DNA of 64,000 nt from positions 51,872 to 115,871 of IMG/VR virus record IMGVR_UViG_3300037502_002145. One strand, written 5' to 3'. A program made the position numbers and the translations under genes. Below, in pieces: positions 40,572 through 50,724 of the stretch (position 1 is its first letter; every line of letters starts with the position of its first letter). The stretch is from a virus. The notes beneath the pieces were generated by a model. It made no database searches, was not told the origin of the DNA, and saw only the letters and a program-made list of their open reading frames with translations.

Positions 40572-41603
40572 GTGACTTCCAAGGACAAAGTAAAGGAAAT
40601 TCTATTATCAGACAGAAATAATATTGTTTATATACTTGAGGAATTGGGATGTCACAAAATAAATCCTAATTTTTCAAGGTATGAAATAAGGTGCGCTTTA
40701 CCAGATGGAGAAACAAGCACTAGTGTTTCAATAAAACTTGAAAGTTATATTCCTTGTCATGTGTTTTCTCGTGGTGGTTGGGATAATTATGAAACAAAAG
40801 ATTTTATAACACTGGTTCAATTCATTAAAGGAATAAATTTTTACGAGAGCTTAAAGTGGTTGTGCTTAAAATTGCGTGTTGATTATGAAGAAGAAACATA
40901 CACAGAAACGTTAGACATTGTACATGAGTTAAGGAGATTAAAAAGAAAAGAGAATTATAAGAGTGATATCATTCATCATCCTAAACTAGATAAGACAATA
41001 TTAAAACAGTATAAACCATGCATAGTTAAAAAGTGGGTATTAGAAGGTATATCAGAAGAAATACAGCGAAAATACGGGATAAGAAATGATGAAAGAGGTA
41101 TGCGCTGGATTATACCTATTTATGATGAAAATAATAACTTGATAAGTGTAAAAGCTAGGACTTATGCTCCTAATTGGGAAGAGATGGGTATAACGAAATA
41201 CATATATTACTATAAACTTAACGGGAATGACATTCTGTTTGGATTAAATTTTAACAAGCTATCAATAAAGCAACACGACGAAATTATCTTATTCGAGGCA
41301 GAAAAATCTGTTATGGCTGCGGATTCATACGGATACGACTGGTGTGGATCAGTAGGAACTAACGGTATAAATAAACATTTATTGAAGAAGATATTGTCAT
41401 TAAAGTGCTCAAATTGCGTAATAGCATTTGACAAAGACGTGAAGTATCAAGAATCCTTAAAAGAGGCTAGAAAACTAAGCAAATACATGAACGTATACAT
41501 AGTTATTGATAATGAAGATTTATTAAAAGAAAAACAATCTCCTGTAGATGTAGGAAAAGAAATCTGGGAACAACTGTACAGAAATCGGATTAGAGTGAGG
41601 TGA
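40572..41603 (+). CDS. dnaG: DnaG-type primase with TOPRIM domain (343 aa)
   Basis: GTG 40572 after AAGGAGG. The N-terminal ~100 residues resemble the zinc-binding domain (CHKI...RYEIRCALPDG, KDFITLVQFIKGINF) although the Cys set is reduced. A catalytic core with RGMRWIIPIYDENNNLISVKARTY and TOPRIM motifs LFEAEKSVMAAD and VIAFDKDV follows. It lays RNA primers for lagging-strand synthesis. Confidence 0.85.
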   Translation: MTSKDKVKEILLSDRNNIVYILEELGCHKINPNFSRYEIRCALPDGETSTSVSIKLESYIPCHVFSRGGWDNYETKDFITLVQFIKGINFYESLKWLCLKLRVDYEEETYTETLDIVHELRRLKRKENYKSDIIHHPKLDKTILKQYKPCIVKKWVLEGISEEIQRKYGIRNDERGMRWIIPIYDENNNLISVKARTYAPNWEEMGITKYIYYYKLNGNDILFGLNFNKLSIKQHDEIILFEAEKSVMAADSYGYDWCGSVGTNGINKHLLKKILSLKCSNCVIAFDKDVKYQESLKEARKLSKYMNVYIVIDNEDLLKEKQSPVDVGKEIWEQLYRNRIRVR

Positions 41604-41607
41604 AAAT

Positions 41608-42387
41608 TTGAGTTATAAAAAACTATTAGATGGAATGACATGGAGTTTTTCTCGATTGCATTTGTATGAAACATGTCCTTATGCTTTTTATAAAAAATAC
41701 ATAGAAGAAGAAGAGGGAGAAACAAACTTTTTTGCAGAGAATGGAGCGATAATGCATCAGATTATTGAGAAAATCTTAAAATGTGAATTATCTATAGAAG
41801 ACGCTCCTGCTTATTATATTGATGAATATGAAAATATATATTCAAAAACAAAAGAGTCAACAATGGAAAATATTTTTAACAAGTGTTTAGATTACTTATG
41901 CACATTAGATGAGTTAGATAAGGATAAATATGAAATTGTGTGGGTTGAGGGTAAAGTTAATTTTAAAATAGGTAAGTATAATTTTAGAGGTTATCCTGAC
42001 TTGATTTTAAGAGATAAAAATACTGACGACCTTTTGCTCATTGATCACAAATCTGTTGACTATTTCTTTAAAAAAGACGGTAAGAGTGTTTTAAAAAATC
42101 AAATTGAAGGGTTTAATGCTTATAGCCATCAAATGTATTTGTATTGTAAATGGATAAAAGAACATTTTGGGAAATTCCCTACGAAGATAATTTGGAATCA
42201 TTTTAAAGATAATGGTAAATTTTCTATTATCGAATTCAACCTACAAGACTATGAGAAGACTTTAGAGTGGGCGGTTGAAGTTATCAATAAAATCTACAAA
42301 GACAAAATATTTAAAGAGAAAAAGAGTTATATGCAAGATTATGTGCTATGTGATTATAGGTACTCATGTGAATATAAAGATGATTAG
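41608..42387 (+). CDS. RecB/Cas4-family PD-(D/E)XK nuclease (259 aa)
   Basis: TTG 41608, 5 bp after the primase stop, with GAGGTG overlapping its end. WSFSRLHLYETCPYAFYKKY is the conserved start of PDDEXK_1/AddB-C-terminal nucleases. GYPDLILRD and LLLIDHKS provide the catalytic D and DxK. A C-terminal Cys pair could bind a 4Fe-4S cluster. Likely a replication-associated exonuclease. Confidence 0.8.
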   Translation: MSYKKLLDGMTWSFSRLHLYETCPYAFYKKYIEEEEGETNFFAENGAIMHQIIEKILKCELSIEDAPAYYIDEYENIYSKTKESTMENIFNKCLDYLCTLDELDKDKYEIVWVEGKVNFKIGKYNFRGYPDLILRDKNTDDLLLIDHKSVDYFFKKDGKSVLKNQIEGFNAYSHQMYLYCKWIKEHFGKFPTKIIWNHFKDNGKFSIIEFNLQDYEKTLEWAVEVINKIYKDKIFKEKKSYMQDYVLCDYRYSCEYKDD

Positions 42388-42398
42388 GAGGTGATAAA

Positions 42399-45300
42399 GT
42401 GTCGGAGTTATTGAACATTGTAAATAAAGTAAAAGAAAGATTGAGTTTTCAGTTTTCATATGATACAAGTAAATGGATAAATGAAATGAATATGATGATA
42501 GAAAATTATCATAAACACACAACTTGGTCTGACTTAGTTCAGATGGATTCAGCTACAGATATAAATGAATTTATTAGTTTGTCTGATTCATATGGGTGTC
42601 AATGTTATTTTTCTGGCGAACATGGATTTCAAGGTGAGTGGCTATATGTGTACGACATTTGTAAAAACACTCAAGATGATAAATATAGAACTAAAAATAA
42701 ACTATCCAAACCAATTAAATTCAGGTATTCAACTGAAGCGTATTGGGTTAAAGATATTAATGAAAAAGATAATACAAATTGTCATATTGTAATAGTTGCC
42801 AGAACATATCAGGCAATGAGAAAACTTAATTATTTAATATCAATAGCTCATACAGATGGGTTTTATTATAAGCCAAGACTAGATTTAAACCTACTATTTC
42901 AATTAAGTAAAGAAGAGGTTTATATAACTTCTTCTTGCATTGCTGGGTGGAAATATGATGACGCACAAGAAATATGGTTGAGGTTTTTTGAACACTTTGG
43001 AGATAGCTTCTTTTTAGAATATCAAGCAAATAATACCGATAAACAAAAAAAGATAAATAGGTTGATATATCAATTATCTAAGAAACATGGTATTCAAACA
43101 ATTATTGGTTTAGATACTCATTATATTAATGAAGAAGATAGAATAAAGAGAGATAATTTATTAAAAAGAAAAAGCCTATCATATCCAGAAGAAGACGGTT
43201 GGTATATGGATTTTCCCAATGGCAAAGAAGTACATAAAAGAATGATAGAGCAAGGGGTATTACCAACAGAAGAAATAATTTATGCTATGATGAATACGCA
43301 TGTTTTTATTGATGGTTGTGATGATGTAAAAATAAATACAGACTTTAAAATACCAATACTTAAAGAATACCAAAATCACACGTACAAAGAAAGATCTAAT
43401 ATATTATTGGATTTACTTAAGAAAAAATACAATGAAGAAGAGTGTCAGACAAAAGATAGAGAAGATGGAATGTATTATGAATATGGAGAAGTTGATGGAA
43501 GTCATACTGTAGATTACTTTTTAGATAACTACGCTTTAGTTAATCTTGCAAATACAAAATATGGCGGTCAATTAACTCCTACATCCAGAGGTAGTGCAAG
43601 TTCTTATTATTCTAGTAAGTTATTAGGTTTTACCACTATGGATAGATTTGAATCCGAAGTACCGATTTATCCTGAAAGATTCATTACCAAAGAGAGAATT
43701 TTATCATCTCATCAAATGCCAGATATAGATTTTAACGTTAGCAATCAAGAACCATATGTACTAGCAGCTAAAGAGTTATTTGGTGAGCATGGGTGCTATC
43801 CTTTGTTGGCAACAGGAAAATTAGGAGAAAAGTCAGGATTTAAGTTGTACGCCGATATAAGGGGAATTGAACCTAGTATTGCGAATGAGATTTCTAAATG
43901 TATTGATCAATATAACGAAGCGTTAAAACAAGTCGATGATGAAGAAGATAAAAAAGATATTCACATTGAGGACTACATAACATCTCCGAAGCATTTAAAA
44001 ATATTCAACGACAGTAAATCATATCAAGGCATTATAGAGCAAGCAAAGGTTCATGCGTGTGGTTTCTTTTTATTCAACGGTAATATTAACGAAAAAGATG
44101 TTGTGGGATATGGAGATATTCGATATGAAATAGGTCTTATCAGATGTTCTTCTGAAAGTACAGGTAAGACAACAATCGTTGCGTGTATCGAAGGTGGATT
44201 ATTGGATTCTTACGGCTATGTAAAGGATGATTTTCTTATAGTTGATGTTGTAGGTATCATTTACAAATTGTATAACAGTATTGGAATGAAAGTACCGACT
44301 GTTGGCGAGTTAAGAAAAATGGTAAATGGAGACACTAAAACATGGAGGATGTATGAAATTGGTGCTACTTGTAGTTTAAACCAATGTGAAAAACCAGCGA
44401 CGACAAAAAGAGTAATGAAGTACAAACCAAAGGAGATAAAGGAGCTCGCCGCATTTATAGCTGGAATTCGCCCGGGCTTTAAATCATTGATTGATGGATT
44501 CCTTAATAGGATTGAATACAGTAACGGAGAAAAAGCTATAGATGATCTGTTAAAAGATTGTTTTCAATACATGCTTTATCAAGAGGCGGTTATGAAAATA
44601 TTTTCCTATCTTGGTATTCCAATGAAAGAAAGTTATGATACGATTAAAAAAATAAGTAAGAAAAAGCTTGTAGGAGAAAAACTTGCTCATGTAGAAGAAA
44701 CTCTAAAAAGCCACTGGTTAGATAATATAGGCAATTTAGATAACTTTGAGCCTGTTTACAAGGTTGTAAAAGACAGTGCGAGATATTCATTTAATGCTCC
44801 ACATGCCTTGGCTATGGCAAACGATTCATTATATGAAGCATGGGTAAAGGCTCATCATACATCTACTTTTTATGAAGTCACCTTAAATCATTATCAGGAT
44901 AAAGGAGATAAGAATAAAGTTGCTGCGTTAATAAAAGAAGCAATGTCTATATTCGGCTATACTATGGGTAAATACGAATATGGAAAAGACAATTCCAAAT
45001 TTACAGTAGATGACACAGAAAAAGTAATTTACCCTAATCTAGCAAGCGTTAAGGGCATCGGTGTTCAAGTTTTAACAGACATGATGGGGATTTATAAAAG
45101 CGGATGCAATAACTTTATAGATATTTGTCAAGCGATCAGGGGAACTAAAATAAACTCTACGGTGTTTAAAAATTTAGTTAAGATAGGTTACTTTAATAAA
45201 TTTGGTTCTGTTAAAAAGTTGATATCGACTCTTGAAATATATGAATATTGGAAAGGTTCAAGTGGTGATGGCAGAAAAACCATATCCAAGTCAGACATTA

Positions 45301-45806
45301 GTGAGTTAGGATTAGAAGATGTAGATTTACATAAATTTGCCACAGATCAAACAAAAAGTGGAAAAACAAGTGATAAGCAATATACTAATTTAGATTGGGT
45401 CGGTTTAGTTAGAGAACTGTCCTCTAAATTGCCAGATGAAGAGTTTGGGATTGGAGTTCTTGTAAAATATCAGTACGAGGTTCTTGGATACATTGACTAT
45501 ATTAACCCTAAGTTAGACACGAGATATGCAGTTATAACTGATTTAGATTGTACTTATTCACCTAAATTTAATGCATATTGTATTGCCAATGGTAAGACGG
45601 CTGAAATGAAGATACATAAGAAACTAAATTACAATGACAAAGAAACAAAAGTTAGTTTTCAACAATGTCCTGTTGAAGATGGTGACATAATTTATTTAAG
45701 ACAATGTAAGAAAAAACAGAGACAAAAGAAAATAAACGATGATTGGGTTGACATACCTGACGTATTCGACTGGTGGATTAAAGATTATTATAAGGTGGTG
45801 ATTTAA
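42399..45806 (+). CDS. dnaE: DNA polymerase III alpha subunit (1135 aa)
   Basis: GTG after AGGAGGTGAT. A PHP domain starts with NYHKHTTWSD (residues 37-45). The polymerase core has TSRGSASS (396-403) and PDIDFN (442-447), where the last Asp of the usual PDIDFD is Asn; the first two are the catalytic residues. HALAMAND (about 800) and a helix-hairpin-helix/OB-like C-terminal region follow. It is a family C replicase, so the element makes its own polymerase. Confidence 0.9.
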   Translation: MSELLNIVNKVKERLSFQFSYDTSKWINEMNMMIENYHKHTTWSDLVQMDSATDINEFISLSDSYGCQCYFSGEHGFQGEWLYVYDICKNTQDDKYRTKNKLSKPIKFRYSTEAYWVKDINEKDNTNCHIVIVARTYQAMRKLNYLISIAHTDGFYYKPRLDLNLLFQLSKEEVYITSSCIAGWKYDDAQEIWLRFFEHFGDSFFLEYQANNTDKQKKINRLIYQLSKKHGIQTIIGLDTHYINEEDRIKRDNLLKRKSLSYPEEDGWYMDFPNGKEVHKRMIEQGVLPTEEIIYAMMNTHVFIDGCDDVKINTDFKIPILKEYQNHTYKERSNILLDLLKKKYNEEECQTKDREDGMYYEYGEVDGSHTVDYFLDNYALVNLANTKYGGQLTPTSRGSASSYYSSKLLGFTTMDRFESEVPIYPERFITKERILSSHQMPDIDFNVSNQEPYVLAAKELFGEHGCYPLLATGKLGEKSGFKLYADIRGIEPSIANEISKCIDQYNEALKQVDDEEDKKDIHIEDYITSPKHLKIFNDSKSYQGIIEQAKVHACGFFLFNGNINEKDVVGYGDIRYEIGLIRCSSESTGKTTIVACIEGGLLDSYGYVKDDFLIVDVVGIIYKLYNSIGMKVPTVGELRKMVNGDTKTWRMYEIGATCSLNQCEKPATTKRVMKYKPKEIKELAAFIAGIRPGFKSLIDGFLNRIEYSNGEKAIDDLLKDCFQYMLYQEAVMKIFSYLGIPMKESYDTIKKISKKKLVGEKLAHVEETLKSHWLDNIGNLDNFEPVYKVVKDSARYSFNAPHALAMANDSLYEAWVKAHHTSTFYEVTLNHYQDKGDKNKVAALIKEAMSIFGYTMGKYEYGKDNSKFTVDDTEKVIYPNLASVKGIGVQVLTDMMGIYKSGCNNFIDICQAIRGTKINSTVFKNLVKIGYFNKFGSVKKLISTLEIYEYWKGSSGDGRKTISKSDISELGLEDVDLHKFATDQTKSGKTSDKQYTNLDWVGLVRELSSKLPDEEFGIGVLVKYQYEVLGYIDYINPKLDTRYAVITDLDCTYSPKFNAYCIANGKTAEMKIHKKLNYNDKETKVSFQQCPVEDGDIIYLRQCKKKQRQKKINDDWVDIPDVFDWWIKDYYKVVI

Positions 45807-46340
45807 ATACTAGAAAGATATAAGTACAGTGAAACTGAGTTAACTCAGCTATTAAAATCCATAGTGATTTTAATTGATACACGTGAAAAGAAAAACGATA
45901 ATATTACTAGTTATTTTGACAAACATAAGATACCGTATGAAGATATAACTATGTCAAATGGAGATTATAGTTTTAAGTTACCAGCTAACCCCGAGTTGGG
46001 AATTATGAGAGATGAACATTTCTGTGACGAAATATTTATAGAGAAGAAAAATTCTCCTGAAGAACTATCTGGAAACTTTGCTCAAAATCGGACTAGGTTT
46101 GAAGAAGAATTCTCAATTTCAAAAGCAAAGCGTAAATATCTACTGATCGAGAATTGTAGTTATCACGACATCGTAAAGGGTAATTATGACACGAAATATC
46201 ACTCAAAGAGTTATTTAGGTAGTCTACATAGTTTTAATAGTAAATATAACCTTGAAGTGGTTTTTATGCCTGATAATTCGTATACCCCGATCTTCATATA
46301 TGCAACTTTTCAATATTATCTAAGAAATATATTAAAGTAG
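45807..46340 (+). CDS. ERCC4-type nuclease with ATA start (177 aa)
   Basis: GTG 45864 has no ribosome site, whereas ATA 45807, directly after the polymerase stop, lies 8 nt from AAGGTGGTGAT and adds the residues LERYKYSETELTQLL expected in this family. The nuclease core is ILIDTREKK, NGDYSF and IFIEKKNSPEEL. ERCC4-type enzymes cut branched or flapped DNA. Closely coupled to the polymerase gene. Confidence 0.75.
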   Translation: MLERYKYSETELTQLLKSIVILIDTREKKNDNITSYFDKHKIPYEDITMSNGDYSFKLPANPELGIMRDEHFCDEIFIEKKNSPEELSGNFAQNRTRFEEEFSISKAKRKYLLIENCSYHDIVKGNYDTKYHSKSYLGSLHSFNSKYNLEVVFMPDNSYTPIFIYATFQYYLRNILK

Positions 46341-46348
46341 GTGAGTAG

Positions 46349-46600
46349 ATGGATTATTGTGTAAGTAAGCAATACGGACACTTTGTTCAAATGTGGAGAG
46401 TTTTTGCAAAAGACAAAGAAGAAGCATGGAAAATAGCAGAAACAGAAGGCAGGTTAATGTATCAAAATGTTTATGAAGAGATTTATCCAGATAGAAATTA
46501 TGTAAAGAGTATGGAAAAGATTAGTGACAACCAGATATCTAAAGAGCAATATAATATTTGGTTAGAAGAAGCTATTTCCCTCGGAATGAAATTAATTTAA
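46349..46600 (+). CDS. Hypothetical protein (83 aa)
   Basis: ATG after GTAGGTGAG. An aromatic and charged protein with WRVFAKDKEEAWKIAE. No family recognised. Last gene of the replication operon. Confidence 0.6.
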   Translation: MDYCVSKQYGHFVQMWRVFAKDKEEAWKIAETEGRLMYQNVYEEIYPDRNYVKSMEKISDNQISKEQYNIWLEEAISLGMKLI

Positions 46601-46615
46601 AAACTTAAGGAAATA

Positions 46616-46687
46616 AATATAAAACTGTATTGACAAAGGATTAAACCTGTGATAAGATTAAATCATACCAAACGGACGGTATGATTT
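46616..46687 (+). promoter_or_regulatory. Promoter with box and a perfect hairpin at the mRNA 5' end
   Basis: Box 46616-46625, TTGACA 46630-46635, 17-nt spacer, TAAGAT 46653-46658 preceded by GTGA. Immediately after, AAATCATACC (46660-46669) and GGTATGATTT (46678-46687) form a 10-bp perfect hairpin, at or next to the predicted transcript start. It could protect the mRNA 5' end or be an operator. A second box lies at 46722-46731. Confidence 0.75.
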
Positions 46688-46813
46688 ACATATTGCGGGT
46701 TTATTTTATAACAAGGACACTAATATAAAACCGGAACAAGTAAATAAAAGTTAAATTTCATTTACAAATCAACTAAAAACAATATTATACAATGAAAAGG
46801 AGATTGAAGTAAA

Positions 46814-47803
46814 ATGGTAGGAATTTATATGATTAAGTGTTTATCAAATGGGAAATGTTATATTGGAAAAGCGAATGATGTATTATCAAGAGAAAGACAA
46901 CATTTTTCTAAATTAAGAACAGGAAATCATCCAGTGCTGAGAATGCAAGAAGACTACAACAAATATGGATGTGATAATTTCAAATTTTCAATACTGGAAG
47001 AATGTACAGAAGACAAGTTGAACCACTTAGAGGATTATTACATATTGTCAAATCACACTGTTGAGAGTGGATATAACAGCAAGCGTGGGGATGTAGTTTC
47101 TCTTTCGTGTGAAGATTTTGATTATGTTGAGGAATTTAATTGGATGCGTAAAATAAATAATGCAAAAACACAATCAAATACTACGTTCAGATGGTTATGC
47201 TTACAATTGTTTATTAATGATTTGAATGAATTAGGCAAATCTAATTACAGTATTTCAGAATATTTAAAAGGAATAAAAGACAAGGATACGAAGTTTTATA
47301 TCGAGGTTGATAGATTGTCAGGAAGAAAACCAGAAGAGATTTCTGTTGACAATGTTATTAGGTTATATGATAAATATGTGATTTATGTTGAGTCAGCTAA
47401 AATTCCTCAAGAATATATTGAATATAAAAACAATATGATTCAAGAACTTCGTAATAGACTTAATGATATTATGAATATGGTTATAAATCCGAATTTAAAA
47501 TACGAAAAATATTCGACCCTTGAAGATGCTTTATTAAAACATGAAGGAATTGAAGAAATAATAATTAGATTAGAAGATGGAGGTCTTGATTATAGAAATA
47601 GCAATGGTACTTTTTACTTATATGAAGGGGATAATTTCAATGACAACGATGATATAACTTCTTCTCTTGTTGAAATGTTGATGGGAGAAGACTGTGAGTG
47701 GGGAGGATTTGCATTATTTATTGCAGCAATAGAAAGAAAAATGACTTTGACACTAAATGATGTTTTGAATATGGATCTAAAGCCTTACATATCAATTATT
47801 TAA
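46814..47803 (+). CDS. GIY-YIG endonuclease (329 aa)
   Basis: ATG after AAAAGGAG. The N-terminal ~90 residues carry GIYMIKCLSNGKCYIGKA, RERQHF and LNHLEDYYI, the GIY-YIG catalytic core. The long C-terminal part (helical, acidic) is unfamiliar and lacks obvious NUMOD modules. Homing endonucleases and phage DNA-repair nucleases use this fold. The free-standing position suggests a mobile or competition nuclease. Confidence 0.78.
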   Translation: MVGIYMIKCLSNGKCYIGKANDVLSRERQHFSKLRTGNHPVLRMQEDYNKYGCDNFKFSILEECTEDKLNHLEDYYILSNHTVESGYNSKRGDVVSLSCEDFDYVEEFNWMRKINNAKTQSNTTFRWLCLQLFINDLNELGKSNYSISEYLKGIKDKDTKFYIEVDRLSGRKPEEISVDNVIRLYDKYVIYVESAKIPQEYIEYKNNMIQELRNRLNDIMNMVINPNLKYEKYSTLEDALLKHEGIEEIIIRLEDGGLDYRNSNGTFYLYEGDNFNDNDDITSSLVEMLMGEDCEWGGFALFIAAIERKMTLTLNDVLNMDLKPYISII

Positions 47804-47879
47804 ACCATAAACGAATGCTATATTAGCAACAAAATATTAATAGAACACTGTTTTTATTCGCAAATTTAAGGAGGAGATT

Positions 47880-48770
47880 ATTATAAATAAAGAATTATTA
47901 ATTCCACCTTGTGCATATCAGGGTGGAAAACAAAGGTTAGCTCCACAGATTGTAGATATTTTCTTCAAGGAAAATGAGATTAATGAGGATACAAAATTCT
48001 ATGATATATGTTGTGGAAGTGGTGCGATATCATTAGAGCTAATTAATAGAGGTATTAAACCCAACAATATACATATGGTTGACATTTCACCTTGGGGAAA
48101 GTTTTATAAAATGATAGGCGATGGGACATTCGATTTACAGAAGTTTAAAGAATTTACAGACTCTATTCCTAAAGATATCACACAAATAAAACAGTATGCA
48201 TTAAGCATAATCAATAAACCAGTAGATGATGATATGATGGTTTATCATTTCTTATTCTTACAAGCTTGTGCATTCGGTTCAACTGCAACATGGGTGGATA
48301 ATGGCAAATGGTGTAAAGCAGGAGGGCTAAGAGATTATTGGCTACCAACTGAAACGAGCAATCGTAAAAGTCCAGTAAATCCTATGATGCCAATGCCAAA
48401 CACTTTATATGAAAGAGTAGTTAATATATACAACATATTAAACAATAAGATTAATGGATATTGTATGGATGTATTTCATTTTTGTTATGTGTTAGATGAA
48501 GAGTGGGATGTTAATAAAAATAAGAATCTTATCGTCTATATTGATCCGCCATATATGAATACACAGCAATATGGATTTAGCTTTAATATTTATGAATTAG
48601 AAAGTCAAATATGGAATAATGCTCCAATCTACATATCAGAGGGTATCAAAATGGAAAGGGCTAAAGTATCACACCTGCTTTCAGAAGGTAGAACTAAAGG
48701 AAATATTAATGGGAATGCTAAAAAGAAGCCAGTTGAAGAATATTTGAATGTTTTTACATACATTAATTAA
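47880..48770 (+). CDS. D12-class DNA adenine methyltransferase, non-AUG start (296 aa)
   Basis: The first ATG is 65 codons in (48075), but the frame is open with family-typical sequence from 47880: IPPCAYQGGKQRLAP and motif I FYDICCGSGA lie upstream of it. The only starts near AAGGAGGAG are ATT 47880 and ATA 47883. Motif IV is VYIDPPY. It should methylate adenine in a specific sequence; no restriction partner is nearby, so it is an orphan, perhaps protecting the element. Confidence 0.8.
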   Translation: MINKELLIPPCAYQGGKQRLAPQIVDIFFKENEINEDTKFYDICCGSGAISLELINRGIKPNNIHMVDISPWGKFYKMIGDGTFDLQKFKEFTDSIPKDITQIKQYALSIINKPVDDDMMVYHFLFLQACAFGSTATWVDNGKWCKAGGLRDYWLPTETSNRKSPVNPMMPMPNTLYERVVNIYNILNNKINGYCMDVFHFCYVLDEEWDVNKNKNLIVYIDPPYMNTQQYGFSFNIYELESQIWNNAPIYISEGIKMERAKVSHLLSEGRTKGNINGNAKKKPVEEYLNVFTYIN

Positions 48771-48822
48771 ACTAAAATGCAAACAAAATTCCACTTTAAT
48801 TGAGTTTTCAGAAAGGAGTAAA

Positions 48823-48990
48823 ATGTTTAAAACAAAAAGATGTCATTATAGCAAGAGTAATACTAGCGAAGATAAATCACTGGAAGATACATTGAATGAG
48901 ATATCAAAGATTGGAACAATAAGATTTATAACATCAGAATATTATGGTGGATCAGAAGTTGGCTACACAATTGTTTATGAATTAGAATAA
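48823..48990 (+). CDS. Small hypothetical protein (55 aa)
   Basis: ATG 48823 after AAAGGAG. Basic N-terminus, then a beta-type segment (GTIRFITSEYYGG). Not recognised. Confidence 0.55.
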   Translation: MFKTKRCHYSKSNTSEDKSLEDTLNEISKIGTIRFITSEYYGGSEVGYTIVYELE

Positions 48991-49020
48991 ATTCAGGTAT
49001 TAGTTGGAAAGGAGTATTAA

Positions 49021-49233
49021 ATGAAAGGAACGTATAAAGGTTGCGAAATAGAAGTCACAAAAGAAAAATCATTAGCCGGTTATAAGATGTTATTTTATAA
49101 TATATTTGACGTATCTAATGGGCTTGAGGTCACTAGTGGTTACTCTGAAGGTGGTGATAAGGTAGTAGAGTTTTATGAATCATTAAAAGAAGTTGTAGAC
49201 GATTATAAGGATCACCCAGCGGACTATGAGTAA
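49021..49233 (+). CDS. Small hypothetical protein (70 aa)
   Basis: ATG after AAAGGAG. KGCEIEVTKEKSLAGYKMLFY begins a small alpha/beta protein of a kind seen in phages; function unknown. Confidence 0.6.
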   Translation: MKGTYKGCEIEVTKEKSLAGYKMLFYNIFDVSNGLEVTSGYSEGGDKVVEFYESLKEVVDDYKDHPADYE

Positions 49234-49344
49234 TAAATAAACATAATAAATATAATACTGTAAATCAAAGTTGAGTTTGATGTGGTTTTAAACAACTAAT
49301 AACAAATATTTAAAACAGAAAGGAATAAATAATCCTAGGTAAAT

Positions 49345-49356
49345 GTCTGCGCAGAC
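49345..49356. repeat. GC-rich 12-nt perfect palindrome
   Basis: GTCTGCGCAGAC is a perfect palindrome with 67% GC in AT-rich surroundings, 15 bp before the PAPS reductase-like gene. It may be an operator or a local hairpin. Confidence 0.4.
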
Positions 49357-49370
49357 GATAAGGAAGATTA

Positions 49371-50684
49371 TTGAATCCTATTTTTAATGAATACATACAA
49401 TTTTTAAATGATGCAAGTAAAAATAAACCTCCAGAGTTGAAAGAATTAAAAGAAGGATACTTTTGGTTGGATAAATCAATTATAAAATGCATTGATATGC
49501 AAGGCAATGTTCATAAGATTTTAAGAGTTAATATAGCAAACGATTTAACACATATCACCCTAACAAAGCCAAAGACAGGATATTCAAAACTAGACAACAT
49601 TGAATTAGCCAGTTGGGAAGATTTGATTACAAATAATATAAAATATTTAAAAGAAATAGAATCTGAGTCGTTAAGTTTAATTAGAGGTAAACTTGCTAAA
49701 TACAAAGAATATACACCGATAACACCAATTTCTACAGGTAAAGATTCAATGATTACAGATCATCTAGTAAGAGAAGTTAAAAAAGATGTGCATGACATAT
49801 TTAATAATTCAACGCTTGATTGTGCAGAAACATATAAAATGGCAAAAGCACATCCGAATTGTGAAATCTTAACACCAGATGAAGGGTTTTATCAATACAT
49901 AGAAAGAGATAATGTTATTCCAACTCGCTTCGCACGATTCTGTTGTAGGATTTTTAAAGTAGGAGAGATGGTAAAACGACTAGACCATAATAAAAAGTAT
50001 CTGTTCTTCATGGGCATGAGAAACGAAGAAAGTGATACCCGTAGTGATTATGGAGATGAGTGGGTTAATTCGGCAGAATGGGGAGATACAGAATGGCAAG
50101 GTATTTTACCTATCAGAAAATGGTCTGAGTTAGATGTGTGGTTATATACGTTTTGGAAGAAACTTGAGATAAATCCTAAGTACAGAAAAGGTTATTCAAG
50201 AGTTGGTTGTGCAATTGCTTGCCCCTACTATACAAAATCTACTTGGATATTAGATGTTTATTGGTATCCTACCATGAGAAAAAGATGGGAAGAAATTTTA
50301 AGAAAAGATTTCATTAATAATAAGAAATGGATAGTAATGAATTGCACAATAGAAGAATACATAACGGCAGCATGGAATGGCGGATCGTATAGAAATGAGC
50401 CAACACAAGAAGTAATTGAAGAATATGCTAAATACAATGATTTAGAAGTTGATGTAGCTACTAAATATTTCAATAAGGTTTGCAGTAACGGATGTAAAAA
50501 TACCAAAGGTAAAGAATTAAAAATAAAAGATAAGGCGGTTCTTGGTATGAACATGAAACTTTATGGCAGGCATATTGAAAAATTTAAGTGTAAGAAGTGC
50601 TTAATGAAGGAACTTAGATGGAGTAAAGAGGAGTGGAACAATCAAGTTGCCAGATTTAAAGATCAAGGTTGTAAACTATTTTAA
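49371..50684 (+). CDS. PAPS reductase-like protein with Cys-rich C-terminus (437 aa)
   Basis: TTG 49371 after AAGGAAG; an in-frame stop 12 nt upstream excludes an earlier start. PISTGKDSM (about residue 122) is the PP-loop of PAPS reductase/DndC-type enzymes. RFCCRIFK, FFMGMRNEESDTR and LPIRKWSELDVWLYTFW follow. The C-terminal ~80 residues add CSNGCKNTKG and CKKC, possible metal ligands. These enzymes activate sulfate or sulfur; phage versions are poorly understood. Confidence 0.8.
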   Translation: MNPIFNEYIQFLNDASKNKPPELKELKEGYFWLDKSIIKCIDMQGNVHKILRVNIANDLTHITLTKPKTGYSKLDNIELASWEDLITNNIKYLKEIESESLSLIRGKLAKYKEYTPITPISTGKDSMITDHLVREVKKDVHDIFNNSTLDCAETYKMAKAHPNCEILTPDEGFYQYIERDNVIPTRFARFCCRIFKVGEMVKRLDHNKKYLFFMGMRNEESDTRSDYGDEWVNSAEWGDTEWQGILPIRKWSELDVWLYTFWKKLEINPKYRKGYSRVGCAIACPYYTKSTWILDVYWYPTMRKRWEEILRKDFINNKKWIVMNCTIEEYITAAWNGGSYRNEPTQEVIEEYAKYNDLEVDVATKYFNKVCSNGCKNTKGKELKIKDKAVLGMNMKLYGRHIEKFKCKKCLMKELRWSKEEWNNQVARFKDQGCKLF

Positions 50685-50724
50685 TACATAGTAAAAATAT
50701 AAAACTTATAAGGAGAATGTAAAA

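Noticed and set aside
45864-46340. GTG 45864 as start of the ERCC4 nuclease
   Set aside because: No Shine-Dalgarno lies upstream of it, and the 19 codons before it continue family-like sequence back to ATA 45807 with a good ribosome site.
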